Positions 15,584 through 24,531 of a stretch of DNA of 64,000 bases are shown here, piece by piece. Numbering within the stretch: position 1 is the stretch's first letter; each line of letters begins with the position of its first letter. The notes under the pieces are model-generated. The model worked only from the letters and a program-made list of their open reading frames with translations, did no database searches and was not told where the DNA came from. The translations under genes and the position numbers were made by a program. Source of the DNA: Octadecabacter temperatus (GTDB lineage: Bacteria; Pseudomonadota; Alphaproteobacteria; Rhodobacterales; Rhodobacteraceae); contig NZ_CP012160.1 of the NCBI RefSeq assembly GCF_001187845.1, positions 868,001 to 932,000 on the forward strand, given 5' to 3'.

Positions 15584-16480
15584 ATGTCATCTTATACAAA
15601 TCTACCGGCCCCGTCGCCGGAACAAGGTCTGAACCGCTACATGCAGGACATCCGCAAGTTTCCAATGCTGGAACCGGATGAAGAATACATGTTGGCCAAA
15701 CGCTGGGTGGACCACGAGGACACCGAAGCTGCGCATAAAATGGTAACATCGCACCTGCGATTGGCGGCCAAGATTGCGATGGGGTACCGTGGATACGGCC
15801 TGCCGCAAGCCGAAGTGATCTCTGAGGCGAATGTCGGCCTCATGCAGGCTGTGAAACGCTTTGACCCTGAAAAGGGCTTTCGCCTTGCGACCTATGCGAT
15901 GTGGTGGATCCGTGCGTCCATCCAGGAATACGTGCTGCGCAGCTGGTCAATGGTCAAGCTGGGCACAACATCCGCGCAAAAGAAGCTGTTCTTCAACCTG
16001 CGCAAAGCCAAGAACCGTATTGGCGCGCTGGAAGAGGGCGATCTGCGCCCTGAGAACGTGCAGCGCATTGCCAATGACCTAGGGGTGACTGAGGACGAAG
16101 TTGTGTCCATGAACCGCCGGATGTCCGGTGGGGACGCATCCCTGAACGCGACAGTCGGGTCTGAAGGCGAAGGTACGATGCAATGGCAAGATTGGTTGGA
16201 AGACGAATCCGCTGACCAAGCCGGTGATTATGAAGCCAAAGATGAGTTGGACATGCGCCGCGAGTTGATGGCCGAAGCGATGGATGTGTTGAATGACCGT
16301 GAAAAGGACATTCTGATGCAGCGCCGCTTGATGGAAAAAGCCATCACGCTTGAAGAATTGAGCGGCCAATATGACGTCAGCCGCGAACGCATCCGCCAAA
16401 TCGAAGTGCGCGCGTTTGAAAAGTTGCAAAAGAAGATGCAAACGCTCGCCCGTGAGCGTGGCATGCTAGAAAACGCTTAA
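15584..16480 (+). CDS. rpoH: RNA polymerase sigma-32 factor RpoH
   Basis: The 298-residue sigma factor has region 2 (NVGLMQAVKRFDPEKGFRLATYAMWWIRASIQEYVLRSWSMVK), immediately followed by the RpoH box (SAQKKLFFNLRKAKNRI) that distinguishes heat-shock sigma factors from other group members, and region 4 (LNDREKDILMQRRL ... YDVSRERIRQIEVRAFEKLQ). It directs polymerase to chaperone and protease genes. The ATG at 15584 has a strong GAGGGGGA site; an upstream in-frame start is unlikely. Many Rhodobacteraceae carry two RpoH paralogues; this one's group cannot be told from sequence alone. A strong terminator follows. Confidence 0.96.
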   Translation: MSSYTNLPAPSPEQGLNRYMQDIRKFPMLEPDEEYMLAKRWVDHEDTEAAHKMVTSHLRLAAKIAMGYRGYGLPQAEVISEANVGLMQAVKRFDPEKGFRLATYAMWWIRASIQEYVLRSWSMVKLGTTSAQKKLFFNLRKAKNRIGALEEGDLRPENVQRIANDLGVTEDEVVSMNRRMSGGDASLNATVGSEGEGTMQWQDWLEDESADQAGDYEAKDELDMRRELMAEAMDVLNDREKDILMQRRLMEKAITLEELSGQYDVSRERIRQIEVRAFEKLQKKMQTLARERGMLENA

Positions 16481-16495
16481 TGGCTTATGTTTGAT

Positions 16496-16528
16496 GGGGC
16501 GCAGACCGGAATGGTTGGCGCCCTTTTT
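16496..16528 (+). terminator. Intrinsic terminator of rpoH
   Basis: GGGCGC (16497-16502) pairs with GCGCCC (16518-16523) and is followed at once by five T residues. It lies 16 bases after the rpoH stop. Confidence 0.8.
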
Positions 16529-16540
16529 CTTGCGCTGGAT

Positions 16541-16576
16541 GCCTCCGGCGGGGATATTTGAGAGACAAAGACAAAA
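16541..16576 (+). repeat. Dispersed intergenic motif, copy A (CCTCCGGCGGGGATATTT type)
   Basis: GCCTCCGGCGGGGATATTT starting at 16541 is followed by a purine-rich GAGAGACAAAGACAAA tail. Related copies lie at 19864, 28849 (inverted) and 63014. I recall this motif as widespread between genes in Rhodobacteraceae. Confidence 0.6.
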
Positions 16577-16597
16577 CTTAAGAAAGAAACAGGCAGT

Positions 16598-17572
16598 ATG
16601 ACACAATCGGTTCGGTGGGCGGTTTTGGGCGCAGGTAAGTTCGCGCGTGAGCATATGGGGCCGGCGATCCATGCCGCACATGGTGCTGAATTGGTGGCGC
16701 TGGGCACATCGTCACTTGAAAAAGCCGCGCCTTTTGCGGCATTCGCCCCAAACCTGCGGGTGCATGAAACCTATGATGCAGTGCTGTCAGACGCGGACGT
16801 TGATGTCGTTTATGTTCCGCTGCCAAACCATCTACATATTGAATGGGCCCAAAAAGCCCTAAACGCTGGCAAGCATGTTTTGGTTGAGAAGCCTGTCGGG
16901 TTGAAGGCTGCGCAGATTGAGCCATTGATTGCCTTGCGTGATGAATCCGGCCTGCAGTGCAGTGAAGCCTTTATGATTGCGCATCATCCACAATGGACAC
17001 GCGTGCGAGAGATGATCGCGGAGGGGGCGATAGGTGAATTGCGCCATGTGGATGGGTTTTTCACTTACAACAATCCGGATCTGTCCAACGTGCGGTTTGA
17101 TGCCGCCAAGGGTGGGGGCAGCCTGCCTGATATTGGCGTTTACACCATTGGTTCCACGCGTTTGGCGACGGGGCGGGAGCCGCTTGAAATTACGTTCGCG
17201 GATATTGATTACCTCAATGGGGTCGATATTTGTGCGCGTGTTTCGGCGCGGTTTGAAGGGTTTAGTGCCCATTGGGTGACGGCGATGAACGTGCACAACT
17301 CCCAAAGCATGACGTTTTACGGAACCCTTGGACGCATCCACGTGACTGCCCCGTTTAACCCCGGGAAATACGGTGAAGCGCGGATTGAACTGACGCAAAG
17401 CGATGGGGCTGCTCGTGTAGAACGCTGGCCCGAAGTTGCGCAGTATAAAACGCAAGTTGAAGCGTTTTGCGCATCTGTTCGAGGTGGTGCCGCGTTTGCG
17501 TGGACACTTGAAGATGCGCGTGCCACGCAGGCGGTGATTGATGCGGTTTATGCGGCTGCGACCTCGCGCTAG
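16598..17572 (+). CDS. Gfo/Idh/MocA-family oxidoreductase
   Basis: The 324-residue protein starts with a Rossmann NAD(P)-binding segment (VRWAVLGAGKFAREHMGPAI) and has the family hallmark EKP in HVLVEKPVGLKAAQIEPLI near residue 95. The second domain begins FMIAHHPQWTRVREMIAEGAIGELRHVDGFFTYNN and includes the GGGSLPDIGVYTI region that holds the substrate. Such enzymes oxidise or reduce sugars, inositols and related compounds; the substrate is unknown. A ribosome-binding AAGAAAG precedes the ATG. The gene stands alone after the rpoH terminator, with the short membrane protein gene following. Confidence 0.9.
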   Translation: MTQSVRWAVLGAGKFAREHMGPAIHAAHGAELVALGTSSLEKAAPFAAFAPNLRVHETYDAVLSDADVDVVYVPLPNHLHIEWAQKALNAGKHVLVEKPVGLKAAQIEPLIALRDESGLQCSEAFMIAHHPQWTRVREMIAEGAIGELRHVDGFFTYNNPDLSNVRFDAAKGGGSLPDIGVYTIGSTRLATGREPLEITFADIDYLNGVDICARVSARFEGFSAHWVTAMNVHNSQSMTFYGTLGRIHVTAPFNPGKYGEARIELTQSDGAARVERWPEVAQYKTQVEAFCASVRGGAAFAWTLEDARATQAVIDAVYAAATSR

Positions 17573-17597
17573 ACTGCCACTAACAAGGAGATTCGAA

Positions 17598-17912
17598 ATG
17601 GCCGACCCGCATGAGTTCGACGATGTAATGCCGGAAAATACGTCTAAGCGAGAACCAGAAGATCCTGTTCAGGAAAACCTGTTCACGCGGCTGCTTTATC
17701 TGATCCTGATTTCTATCATGATGAGCTTTGCGAGTACGGCGATCGGCATTTTGGCGGTGATCCAATTCATCATCATGTTGGTGAACGACAAACAACCCAA
17801 TGAACGGATTGCGGATCTTGGAACCGATGTTGGGATTTGGTTCGCCAAAGCAACACGTTATCAAACGGCTGCGTCCGAAGTGAAACCTTGGCCGTGGACG
17901 GAATTGGACTAA
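17598..17912 (+). CDS. DUF4389-type small membrane protein
   Basis: The 104-residue protein has an acidic soluble N-terminus (about 25 residues), one long hydrophobic segment LFTRLLYLILISIMMSFASTAIGILAVIQFIIMLV that probably crosses the membrane once or twice, and a cytoplasmic tail with NERIADLGTDVGIWFAKATRYQTAAS. The LYLILISI...FIIML-NDK pattern fits DUF4389, whose function is unknown. The ATG at 17598 has an AAGGAG ribosome-binding site at ideal distance, so the longer upstream reading is rejected. A perfect terminator stem follows. Confidence 0.85.
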   Translation: MADPHEFDDVMPENTSKREPEDPVQENLFTRLLYLILISIMMSFASTAIGILAVIQFIIMLVNDKQPNERIADLGTDVGIWFAKATRYQTAASEVKPWPWTELD

Positions 17913-17940
17913 GCAGTTCGACTTTAATTGATTAAACGAA

Positions 17941-17984
17941 TTGGTGCGCCTTGGTTTAAAACCAAGGCGCACCAAGTGTTTTTT
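17941..17984. terminator. Strong terminator between convergent genes
   Basis: TTGGTGCGCCTTGGTTT (17941-17957) is the perfect reverse complement of the bases up to 17975, and TTTTTT follows at 17979. It ends transcription of the DUF4389 gene. The long stem probably also stops pepF transcripts from the other side. Confidence 0.92.
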
Positions 17985-17991
17985 GTGGCGA

Positions 17992-19806
17992 TTAGCCTTC
18001 CATCGCTTCCAGCTCGTCGATCATGCTTTCAATCATGCCGAGGCCTTTCGCCCAAAATTTCGGGTCAGATGCGTCCAGCCCGAACGGGGCCAGCAATTCG
18101 GTGTGGTGTTTTGAACCACCCGCTTTGAGCATGTCGAAATACTTGTCTTTGAACTCCTCGCCCATGTCCTCATAGACGGCGTAAAGCGCGTTCACCAAGC
18201 CGTCGCCGAACGCGTAGGCGTAGACGTAGAATGGTGAATGGACGAAGTGGGGAATGTAGGCCCAGAACGTTTCATAACCGTCCATGAAGTTGAACACAGG
18301 GCCAAGGCTTTCGCCCTGAACTGACATCCACAACGCGTTGATGTCATCCGGTGTAAGTTCGCCGTTGCCACGAGCTGCGTGGAGTTTGCATTCAAAATCA
18401 TAGAAGGCAATTTGGCGGACCACGGTGTTGATCATGTCCTCAACTTTGCCAGCCAATAGGACTTTGCGTTCTTCTTGCGTTTCAGACTTTTCGAGCAGCT
18501 TTCGAAAGGTCAGCATTTCACCAAACACCGATGCTGTTTCCGCCAAAGTAAGGGGGGTGGACGACAGCAATTCGCCCTGTTCAGCCGCGAGTACCTGATG
18601 CACGCCGTGGCCAAGTTCATGTGCCAAGGTCATGACATCACGCGGTTTTCCGAGATAGTTGAGCATGACGTAAGGGTGCACGGTTGTGACCGTCGGGTGT
18701 GCAAAAGCGCCCGGTGCTTTGCCATCTTTGACGCCTGCATCGATCCAACCATCGGTGAAGAACGGCTTGGCAATTTCGGCCATGCGTGGGTCGAACGCGG
18801 CGTATGCGTCCATCACCGTTGTCTCGGCCTCATCCCAGCTGACGGTGCGATCGTCTTCCATCGGTAGCGGCGCGTTGCGGTCCCAGACTTCCATCGTCTC
18901 AAGGCCCATCCACTTGGCTTTGAGCGCGTAATAGCGGTGTGACAGGCGTGGATAGGCGTCAACGACGGCATTTCGCAGTGCTTCAACCACCTCGGGTTCG
19001 ACGTGGTTGGACAGGTGGCGGCCCGCCTGAGCGGAGGGCATTCCACGCCAACGATCTTCGATCTCTTTTTCTTTGGCGAGGGTGTTGTGAACGCGGGCAA
19101 ACAAGCCAACGTTTTCACCAAACACACGGGCGAGTTCGCGGCTACCTTTTTCACGGGTCGCGCGGTCCTGATCGGACAGCAGGTTCAGCGTACCCTCGAT
19201 GTTCATTTCTACGCCATCAACGGTGAATTTAAGTCCAGCAATGGTTTCATCGAACAGCTTATTCCATGCGGATGTTCCCACAACAGACTGATCATGCAGG
19301 AACTTTTCCATCTCGTCAGACAATTGGTACGGCTTCATCGCCCGCATGCGGTCAAAGATGGGTTTGTATCGCGCAAGGTCGGCGTCTGCTGCCAACAGCC
19401 CGTCGACATGGGCGTCGTCCATGCGGTTGAATTCCAGCCCATAGAACACCAGCGGCGTTGTAAACGTGGTGACTTTGTCCTGCGTGTCGGACATGAATTT
19501 ACCGCGCTCAGGGTCTGTGGTGTGCTGGTAATAACGCAAGCCCGCGAATGACATGATGCGCCCAGCGATGATGTCGATTTGCTCATACCGTTTGACGGCT
19601 TCGAGCAATCCATCGGCATCCAGATCGGCCAGTTTACCTTCGTAATCAGATGCAAAGCTTTGGCAGGCAGCCTCGAGCCAATCCATATCGCGCTTAAGTT
19701 CTTTGGCGTCGGTGGACGGGTACAGGTCCGTCAGATCCCATTCTGGCAGGTCACCGAATGGTGTGCCGGAGGATGAATTAGCGTCAAATGTGCGGGGGTC
19801 AAACAT
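17992..19806 (-). CDS. pepF: M3-family oligoendopeptidase F
   Basis: The 604-residue cytoplasmic zinc peptidase has the M3 motif HELGH (MTLAHELGHGVHQVLAAEQGELLSSTPLTLAETASVFGEML, about residue 390), where the two histidines and the downstream glutamate bind zinc. The N-terminal FGDLPEWDLTDLYPSTDAKELKRD matches the start of PepF/M3 enzymes of this clade. It degrades short peptides, roughly 6-17 residues in studied members. Length and start are normal. It is a single gene on the minus strand; copy B of a dispersed repeat lies 60 bases upstream of its start. Confidence 0.95.
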   Translation of the reverse strand: MFDPRTFDANSSSGTPFGDLPEWDLTDLYPSTDAKELKRDMDWLEAACQSFASDYEGKLADLDADGLLEAVKRYEQIDIIAGRIMSFAGLRYYQHTTDPERGKFMSDTQDKVTTFTTPLVFYGLEFNRMDDAHVDGLLAADADLARYKPIFDRMRAMKPYQLSDEMEKFLHDQSVVGTSAWNKLFDETIAGLKFTVDGVEMNIEGTLNLLSDQDRATREKGSRELARVFGENVGLFARVHNTLAKEKEIEDRWRGMPSAQAGRHLSNHVEPEVVEALRNAVVDAYPRLSHRYYALKAKWMGLETMEVWDRNAPLPMEDDRTVSWDEAETTVMDAYAAFDPRMAEIAKPFFTDGWIDAGVKDGKAPGAFAHPTVTTVHPYVMLNYLGKPRDVMTLAHELGHGVHQVLAAEQGELLSSTPLTLAETASVFGEMLTFRKLLEKSETQEERKVLLAGKVEDMINTVVRQIAFYDFECKLHAARGNGELTPDDINALWMSVQGESLGPVFNFMDGYETFWAYIPHFVHSPFYVYAYAFGDGLVNALYAVYEDMGEEFKDKYFDMLKAGGSKHHTELLAPFGLDASDPKFWAKGLGMIESMIDELEAMEG

Positions 19807-19863
19807 GGAAGCCTCATTGTTGGTTTTGTCTTATGTAGGCACGCGCGGCGGATTTGGCTAGAC

Positions 19864-19900
19864 GGCCCTCCGGGGGGGTATTTTTGAAACAAAAGAAAAT
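19864..19900 (+). repeat. Dispersed intergenic motif, copy B
   Basis: GGCCCTCCGGGGGGGTATTTTTGAAACAAAAGAAAATG-type sequence starting at 19864 is a variant of the motif at 16541. Its GAAACAAAAG tail is shared exactly with copy C at 63032. It lies between the divergent-to-tail neighbours pepF and the hydrolase gene. Confidence 0.55.
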
Positions 19901-19933
19901 GGGAAGCAGCGCGACGTATCTTTCGACCGGCGC

Positions 19934-20881
19934 TTAGACCATTTCTGGAGTTTGCGCGAGAAACAGGCGTTCCGCGCCGTCAAGAACGCGGTCGCGTATC
20001 TCAGGTTTCTCCATCAAAACCTCATGGCGGCCGTTCTCAAGAACGACGAGTTCACCGCGCCGCCAATTTTCCATGCGTTGGTAAATGCGAGCAGGATCGA
20101 CAATCGCCTCGTCAGTGCCAAGGAATGTGAGGCAAGGAATGTCAGGCGATGGGCGCTGCGAAAGCGTGCGCATTTCGCGCAAGGATTCGTTCAGCCAGTG
20201 CAAGGATGGACCACCCAACGCAAGATCAGGGTGGGTCTTGAGCTGGTTTTGGAGCAATTCAAAACTGCTGATATCCGACGTGAGCGTGTTGTCGCCTGCT
20301 TCAGCGCGCAAAACGTAAGTTTCTGCTTGTTGGCCCGGTGCGAAGATTTCGGAAAAGCCTAACGGCTTACTAACCGAGCTAAGACCCCAAGCGATCGGGC
20401 GCAAAGCAGCAGACATTTTGATACCCCACATCGGTGCCGTGAAGACAGCGGATTGCACCGGCAGCCCGTCATGAAGCGCGCGCAAACCGATGCAGCCGCC
20501 CATTGAATGCCCGAGCAGGTGATAAGGTTCGGGAAGGCCAAGCGTTTTGACATGCGCGAGCATGGCTTTCACGTCGAGCTGATAGTCCTCAAACGTTTCA
20601 ACATGGCCAACGGCGCGGTTTTCCAGCAAGCGATCTGCGATGCCTTGGCCGCGCCAGTCAATTGCAACAGACGCAAAGCCACGCTTGGCAAGGTCTTTGG
20701 CTGTGCGGCCGTATTTTTCAATGTATTCAGTGCGTCCAGGGAAGATAAGAACCGTTCCCTTTGCATCTGCGACAGGCCAATGGCCGACGCGAATGCGGAC
20801 CCCATCCACGGTCAATAACCAATGGCAAATTCCATCAGAAATTCCAGCGATATCAGCGTGGTAGGGGGCCGCGTTTGTCAT
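19934..20881 (-). CDS. Alpha/beta hydrolase, lysophospholipase-like
   Basis: The 315-residue protein has the nucleophile elbow GHSMGG (LLGHSMGGCIGLRAL, serine near residue 125), the oxyanion region FPGRTEYIEKYGRTAKDLAKRGFASVAIDWRGQG near residue 50 and a late histidine in VVLENGRHEVLMEKPEIRD. This arrangement is that of the serine aminopeptidase S33/monoacylglycerol-lipase-like group often annotated as lysophospholipase PldB. No signal peptide is present. Its ATG lies one base after the SCP2 gene's stop (TAATATG), so the two are co-transcribed. A lipid substrate is plausible given that partner. Confidence 0.88.
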   Translation of the reverse strand: MTNAAPYHADIAGISDGICHWLLTVDGVRIRVGHWPVADAKGTVLIFPGRTEYIEKYGRTAKDLAKRGFASVAIDWRGQGIADRLLENRAVGHVETFEDYQLDVKAMLAHVKTLGLPEPYHLLGHSMGGCIGLRALHDGLPVQSAVFTAPMWGIKMSAALRPIAWGLSSVSKPLGFSEIFAPGQQAETYVLRAEAGDNTLTSDISSFELLQNQLKTHPDLALGGPSLHWLNESLREMRTLSQRPSPDIPCLTFLGTDEAIVDPARIYQRMENWRRGELVVLENGRHEVLMEKPEIRDRVLDGAERLFLAQTPEMV

Positions 20882-20882
20882 A

Positions 20883-21173
20883 TTAGCTCAGCACTCCGGC
20901 GAGTTTCATCGCAAGGCCCATGTCGCCATCAACGGCCAGCTTGCCTGTCATGAAGGCGGATGTCGGGTTTTGTTCACCGTCAAGGATCGCCTTGAACGTA
21001 TCCGCGCTTGCAGACAGCGTGACGTCTGCATCGTCGTCAGCCGCGCGTGCGCCGTTTGCGTCGATTACAATGGCGCCTTCGCCTTCGATGTCGAATTTTG
21101 CGGTCCCGTCAAAACCGTCTGCGCCCATTTTGGCGTTCAGGGCGTCAACGGCTTGGGTGATAACGTCGCTCAT
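20883..21173 (-). CDS. SCP2 sterol-binding-domain protein
   Basis: The 96-residue protein is a minimal SCP2 domain: an N-terminal helix, then GTAKFDIEGEGAIVIDANG, ADVTLSASADTFKAILDGEQNPTSAFMTGKLAVDGDMGLAMKLAGVL. The TSAFMTGKLxVxGD stretch is the family signature. Such proteins bind acyl chains or sterol-like lipids. I chose MSDVITQ at 21173; the frame extends further but reaches into the divergent TPR gene's start. Operon position with the hydrolase hints at lipid handling. Confidence 0.92.
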   Translation of the reverse strand: MSDVITQAVDALNAKMGADGFDGTAKFDIEGEGAIVIDANGARAADDDADVTLSASADTFKAILDGEQNPTSAFMTGKLAVDGDMGLAMKLAGVLS

Positions 21174-21258
21174 AATGTGGTCTCGTCCTTTGTTATGACC
21201 CCGAAGTTGTGATGCAGGGCCTCTGGTAGATCGCGCGGTATGCGCTACACTCTCCACT

Positions 21259-21831
21259 ATGGGCATTAAGAAACATCTTCACAATTCTATCGTGGCGGCA
21301 CTTTTTATAGGAGTGGGGATTTCCACACCTATTTACGCGCAAACGAGCGCTGAAGCTGACCGTTTAGATCAATTGTTTGAACAATTGCTTGAGGCAGAGC
21401 CGGGTGAGTCGGAGCGGATTGAGGGCCAAATCGTTACGGAATGGTCCAAAAGTGGCTCAGCGGCGATGGATTTGCTGTATCGACGCGGGGACGACGCGCT
21501 GGTCGCTGGCACCCCTGAAATTGCAGTCGAACATTTCACGGCTTTGGTGGATCATGCGCCAGATTTCGCCGAAGGATACAACGGGCGGGCCACTGCCTAC
21601 TATCAGATGGGGCTGATCGGCCCTGCGATTGATGATTTGCGTCAGGTCTTGGTGCTAGAGCCGCGCCATTTTGGGGCGATGACGGGTGTTGCGGTTGTGC
21701 TAGAAGAAATCGGACGCCCAAACGACGCACTTGAGGTCTGGCAAAAGGTTGAACTGCTGGCCCCGAATAATCCGGAAGTCTTTGCGATGATTGAAAGATT
21801 GCAGGTCCAACTACGCGGCGAAGCGCTTTAA
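21259..21831 (+). CDS. Exported TPR-repeat protein
   Basis: The 190-residue protein has a signal peptide (AALFIGVGISTPIYA followed by Q, residues about 13-27) and at least three tetratricopeptide repeats: ALVAGTPEIAVEHFTALVDHAPDFAEGYNGRATAYYQMGLIGPAIDDLRQVLVLEPRHFGAMTGVAVVLEEIGRPNDALEVWQKVELLAPNN in outline. It is probably periplasmic and serves protein-protein contacts. Similar short TPR proteins are common in Rhodobacteraceae and have no assigned role. It precedes the helicase gene by 21 bases with no terminator, so the two may be co-transcribed. Confidence 0.86.
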   Translation: MGIKKHLHNSIVAALFIGVGISTPIYAQTSAEADRLDQLFEQLLEAEPGESERIEGQIVTEWSKSGSAAMDLLYRRGDDALVAGTPEIAVEHFTALVDHAPDFAEGYNGRATAYYQMGLIGPAIDDLRQVLVLEPRHFGAMTGVAVVLEEIGRPNDALEVWQKVELLAPNNPEVFAMIERLQVQLRGEAL

Positions 21832-21852
21832 CGTCTTTTAGGGAATGTGAAC

Positions 21853-24531
21853 ATGTCGACCCTGAATAGCGGGCGGGTTGTGGCTGTCTTGGGGCCCACC
21901 AATACAGGTAAAACGCACTACGCGATCGAACGGATGCTGGCGCATCGCACCGGTGTAATCGGCCTGCCGCTGCGATTGCTGGCGCGTGAGGTTTATGACC
22001 GCATCGTCGCGTTGCGCGGCCCAAGCGTGGTGGCGCTGGTGACGGGTGAAGAACGTATTGTGCCGCCGCGTGCGAAATACTGGGTCAGCACCGTTGAAGC
22101 AATGCCGCAGGATATCGGCGCGGACTTCGTGGCGATTGATGAAATCCAACTCTGTGCCGATCTGGATCGCGGGCATGTGTTCACTGACCGCCTGCTGCGT
22201 ATGCGCGGGTTACATGAGACCCTTTTCATGGGTGCTGAGACCATGTGGGGCGCAATTGCGAGCATGGTTCCCGAGGCGGAGTTCCTGAAACGGGAACGGT
22301 TCAGTACGCTAACGTATTCAGGTTCCAAAAAGATAAGCCGGATGCCTGCGAGATCGGCGATCGTCGGGTTCTCGGTTGAGAATGTGTATGCAATCGCCGA
22401 GCTTTTGCGCCGTCAAAAGGGGGGCGCTGCGGTGGTTATGGGGGCACTTTCGCCGCGCACGCGCAATGCGCAGGTCGAAATGTATCAAAACGGCGATGTC
22501 GATTATCTAGTCGCGACGGACGCCATTGGGATGGGCCTGAACCTTGATGTCGATCACGTGGCGTTTTCGGGAATCACTAAGTTTGATGGCCGTCGTATGC
22601 GTCATTTGATGCCGAACGAGCTGGCGCAGATCGCCGGACGCGCTGGGCGCCATATGAACAACGGCACGTTCGGTGTGACCGGTGAGGCGCCGTTACTGGA
22701 TGACGATGTGGTGGATGCAATTCAGGACAACCAGTTCGCGCCGGTTAAAAAACTGCAATGGCGCAATGCGCGGCTGCAGTTTGGTTCGGTCAAACGCCTC
22801 ATTCAAACGTTAGAAGAACGCACAGATGATCCGTGGCTAACCCGCGTGCGTGAAAGTGATGACCTAGGTGCGCTAAAGGCGGTTTCCGCCGATGCTGAAG
22901 TTGCGGCGCGCGCGACAGATGGGCCGTCGGTGCATATGCTGTGGGACGTGTGCGGCATTCCGGATTTTCGCGGCATCAGCAACGCCGAACATGCACAGTT
23001 GTTAACCGATATTTATAACTTCCTACATCAAACAGGACGTGTGCCCGACGATTGGCTTGCAGGGCGCGTAAACCGTATTGATCGAACAGATGGCGACATC
23101 GATGCGCTGTCAAAACGGTTGGCATATATCCGCACATGGACTTACGTGGCCCAGCGTAAAGGTTGGGTAAGTGACGAAAGCCATTGGCGTGAGGTGACGC
23201 GGGCTGTAGAAGACCGCCTATCAGATGCGTTGCATGAACGCCTGACAGCAAGATTTGTGGACCGGCGGACAAGTGTTTTGCTTCGCCGGCTCAACCAAAA
23301 GGAGGGCCTTGTGGCCGACGTAAACGACAAAGGTGAAGTGACTGTCGAAGGACAGTTTGTTGGAAAAATCGAGGGATTCCGGTTCCGTCAGGACAAGGAT
23401 GCGTCAGCCGAAGAAGCGAAAACCATTCGCGCGGCATGCATTCAGGCACTGGCTCCGCAGTTCCATTTGCGCGCGGACCGTTTCTATAACGCGCCCGACA
23501 CCGAGATTGATTTCACCGAGCAAGGTGGCCTGATGTGGGGTGCCGAGGCCGTTGGGAAACTGGTCGCAGGCCAAGATCCATTGAAGCCGACTGTTGTTGC
23601 GTTCGTCGATGATGAGGCTGGCGCGGAGGTTGCTGAAAAAGTGCAGCGCCGTTTGCAGCACTTCATTGACCGCAAGATCGCGACCGCGTTTGAGCCGATG
23701 TTGAAGATGAACGCGGACGAGGCCATGGAAGGTCTCGCCAAAGGATTTGCCTTCCGTCTGTCCGAAAGTTTCGGCGTTGTTCCACGCGGTGATGTCGCCG
23801 ATGAGGTCAAAGCGCTTGAACAAGACGCCCGTGGTACATTGCGTAAGCACGGTGTTCGTTTCGGCCAGTTCACGATCTTTATGCCGTTGCTATTGAAGCC
23901 CGCACCAACACGTTTGCGTTTGGTTTTGTGGAGCCTTTCTAAAGGTTTGCAAGACTTCCCTGAAGCGCCGCCCCCAGGCTTGGTCACTGTGCCAACCATT
24001 GATGGCCTGCCTGACGGAACATACACAATGTCAGGCTACCGCGCCGCTGGTGCGCGCGCGATCCGGATCGATATGCTGGAACGCCTTGCAGATATGCTGC
24101 GCGACCAGAACACGCGTGCGGGTTTTGAGGCGACGGCGGATATGCTGTCGATCACAGGCATGACGCTTGAGCAATTTGCGAACCTCATGGAAGGTCTTGG
24201 CTACAAGGCTGAAAAGGGCGAACGCGAGAAGGTGAAAGCGACGCTAGAGGCCACGCCGGATGCTGAGGCCGCTGAAGTCGCACCTACTGAAAAGGCCGAA
24301 GAAGGCCCTGAGATGGAGGTGTATTACACCATCACTTGGGCACCTAAGCGCAGCCCACGCCCACAAGGCGACAAGCCACAACGCAAAGGCCCGCCAAAGG
24401 GCAAGCGCGGTGGTAAACCACAACGGGACAACAAGGCGCAGAACTTCTCGGCACGTCCGCCGCGGAAGGAAAAAGCAATTGATCCCGACAATCCGTTCGC
24501 CGCTGCCTTGGCAGGGCTTAAGAAGGATTGA
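21853..24531 (+). CDS. SUV3-like superfamily 2 helicase
   Basis: The 892-residue protein starts with a Walker A motif GPTNTGKTHYAIERM (residues about 14-28), motif II DEIQ (AIDEIQLCADLDRGH), motif III region MGAETMWG, and C-terminal helicase motifs ATDAIGMGLNLDVDHV and QIAGRAGRH. This set is that of the SUV3/mgpS RNA-helicase group, which includes mitochondrial degradosome helicases. Residues 440-740 are an extra region of unknown fold, and the tail (from about 795) is lysine/arginine/proline-rich and probably binds RNA. I prefer the ATG at 21853 over GTG at 21847 because GGGA lies eight bases before it. The stop overlaps the S4 gene as TTGA. Confidence 0.9.
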   Translation: MSTLNSGRVVAVLGPTNTGKTHYAIERMLAHRTGVIGLPLRLLAREVYDRIVALRGPSVVALVTGEERIVPPRAKYWVSTVEAMPQDIGADFVAIDEIQLCADLDRGHVFTDRLLRMRGLHETLFMGAETMWGAIASMVPEAEFLKRERFSTLTYSGSKKISRMPARSAIVGFSVENVYAIAELLRRQKGGAAVVMGALSPRTRNAQVEMYQNGDVDYLVATDAIGMGLNLDVDHVAFSGITKFDGRRMRHLMPNELAQIAGRAGRHMNNGTFGVTGEAPLLDDDVVDAIQDNQFAPVKKLQWRNARLQFGSVKRLIQTLEERTDDPWLTRVRESDDLGALKAVSADAEVAARATDGPSVHMLWDVCGIPDFRGISNAEHAQLLTDIYNFLHQTGRVPDDWLAGRVNRIDRTDGDIDALSKRLAYIRTWTYVAQRKGWVSDESHWREVTRAVEDRLSDALHERLTARFVDRRTSVLLRRLNQKEGLVADVNDKGEVTVEGQFVGKIEGFRFRQDKDASAEEAKTIRAACIQALAPQFHLRADRFYNAPDTEIDFTEQGGLMWGAEAVGKLVAGQDPLKPTVVAFVDDEAGAEVAEKVQRRLQHFIDRKIATAFEPMLKMNADEAMEGLAKGFAFRLSESFGVVPRGDVADEVKALEQDARGTLRKHGVRFGQFTIFMPLLLKPAPTRLRLVLWSLSKGLQDFPEAPPPGLVTVPTIDGLPDGTYTMSGYRAAGARAIRIDMLERLADMLRDQNTRAGFEATADMLSITGMTLEQFANLMEGLGYKAEKGEREKVKATLEATPDAEAAEVAPTEKAEEGPEMEVYYTITWAPKRSPRPQGDKPQRKGPPKGKRGGKPQRDNKAQNFSARPPRKEKAIDPDNPFAAALAGLKKD

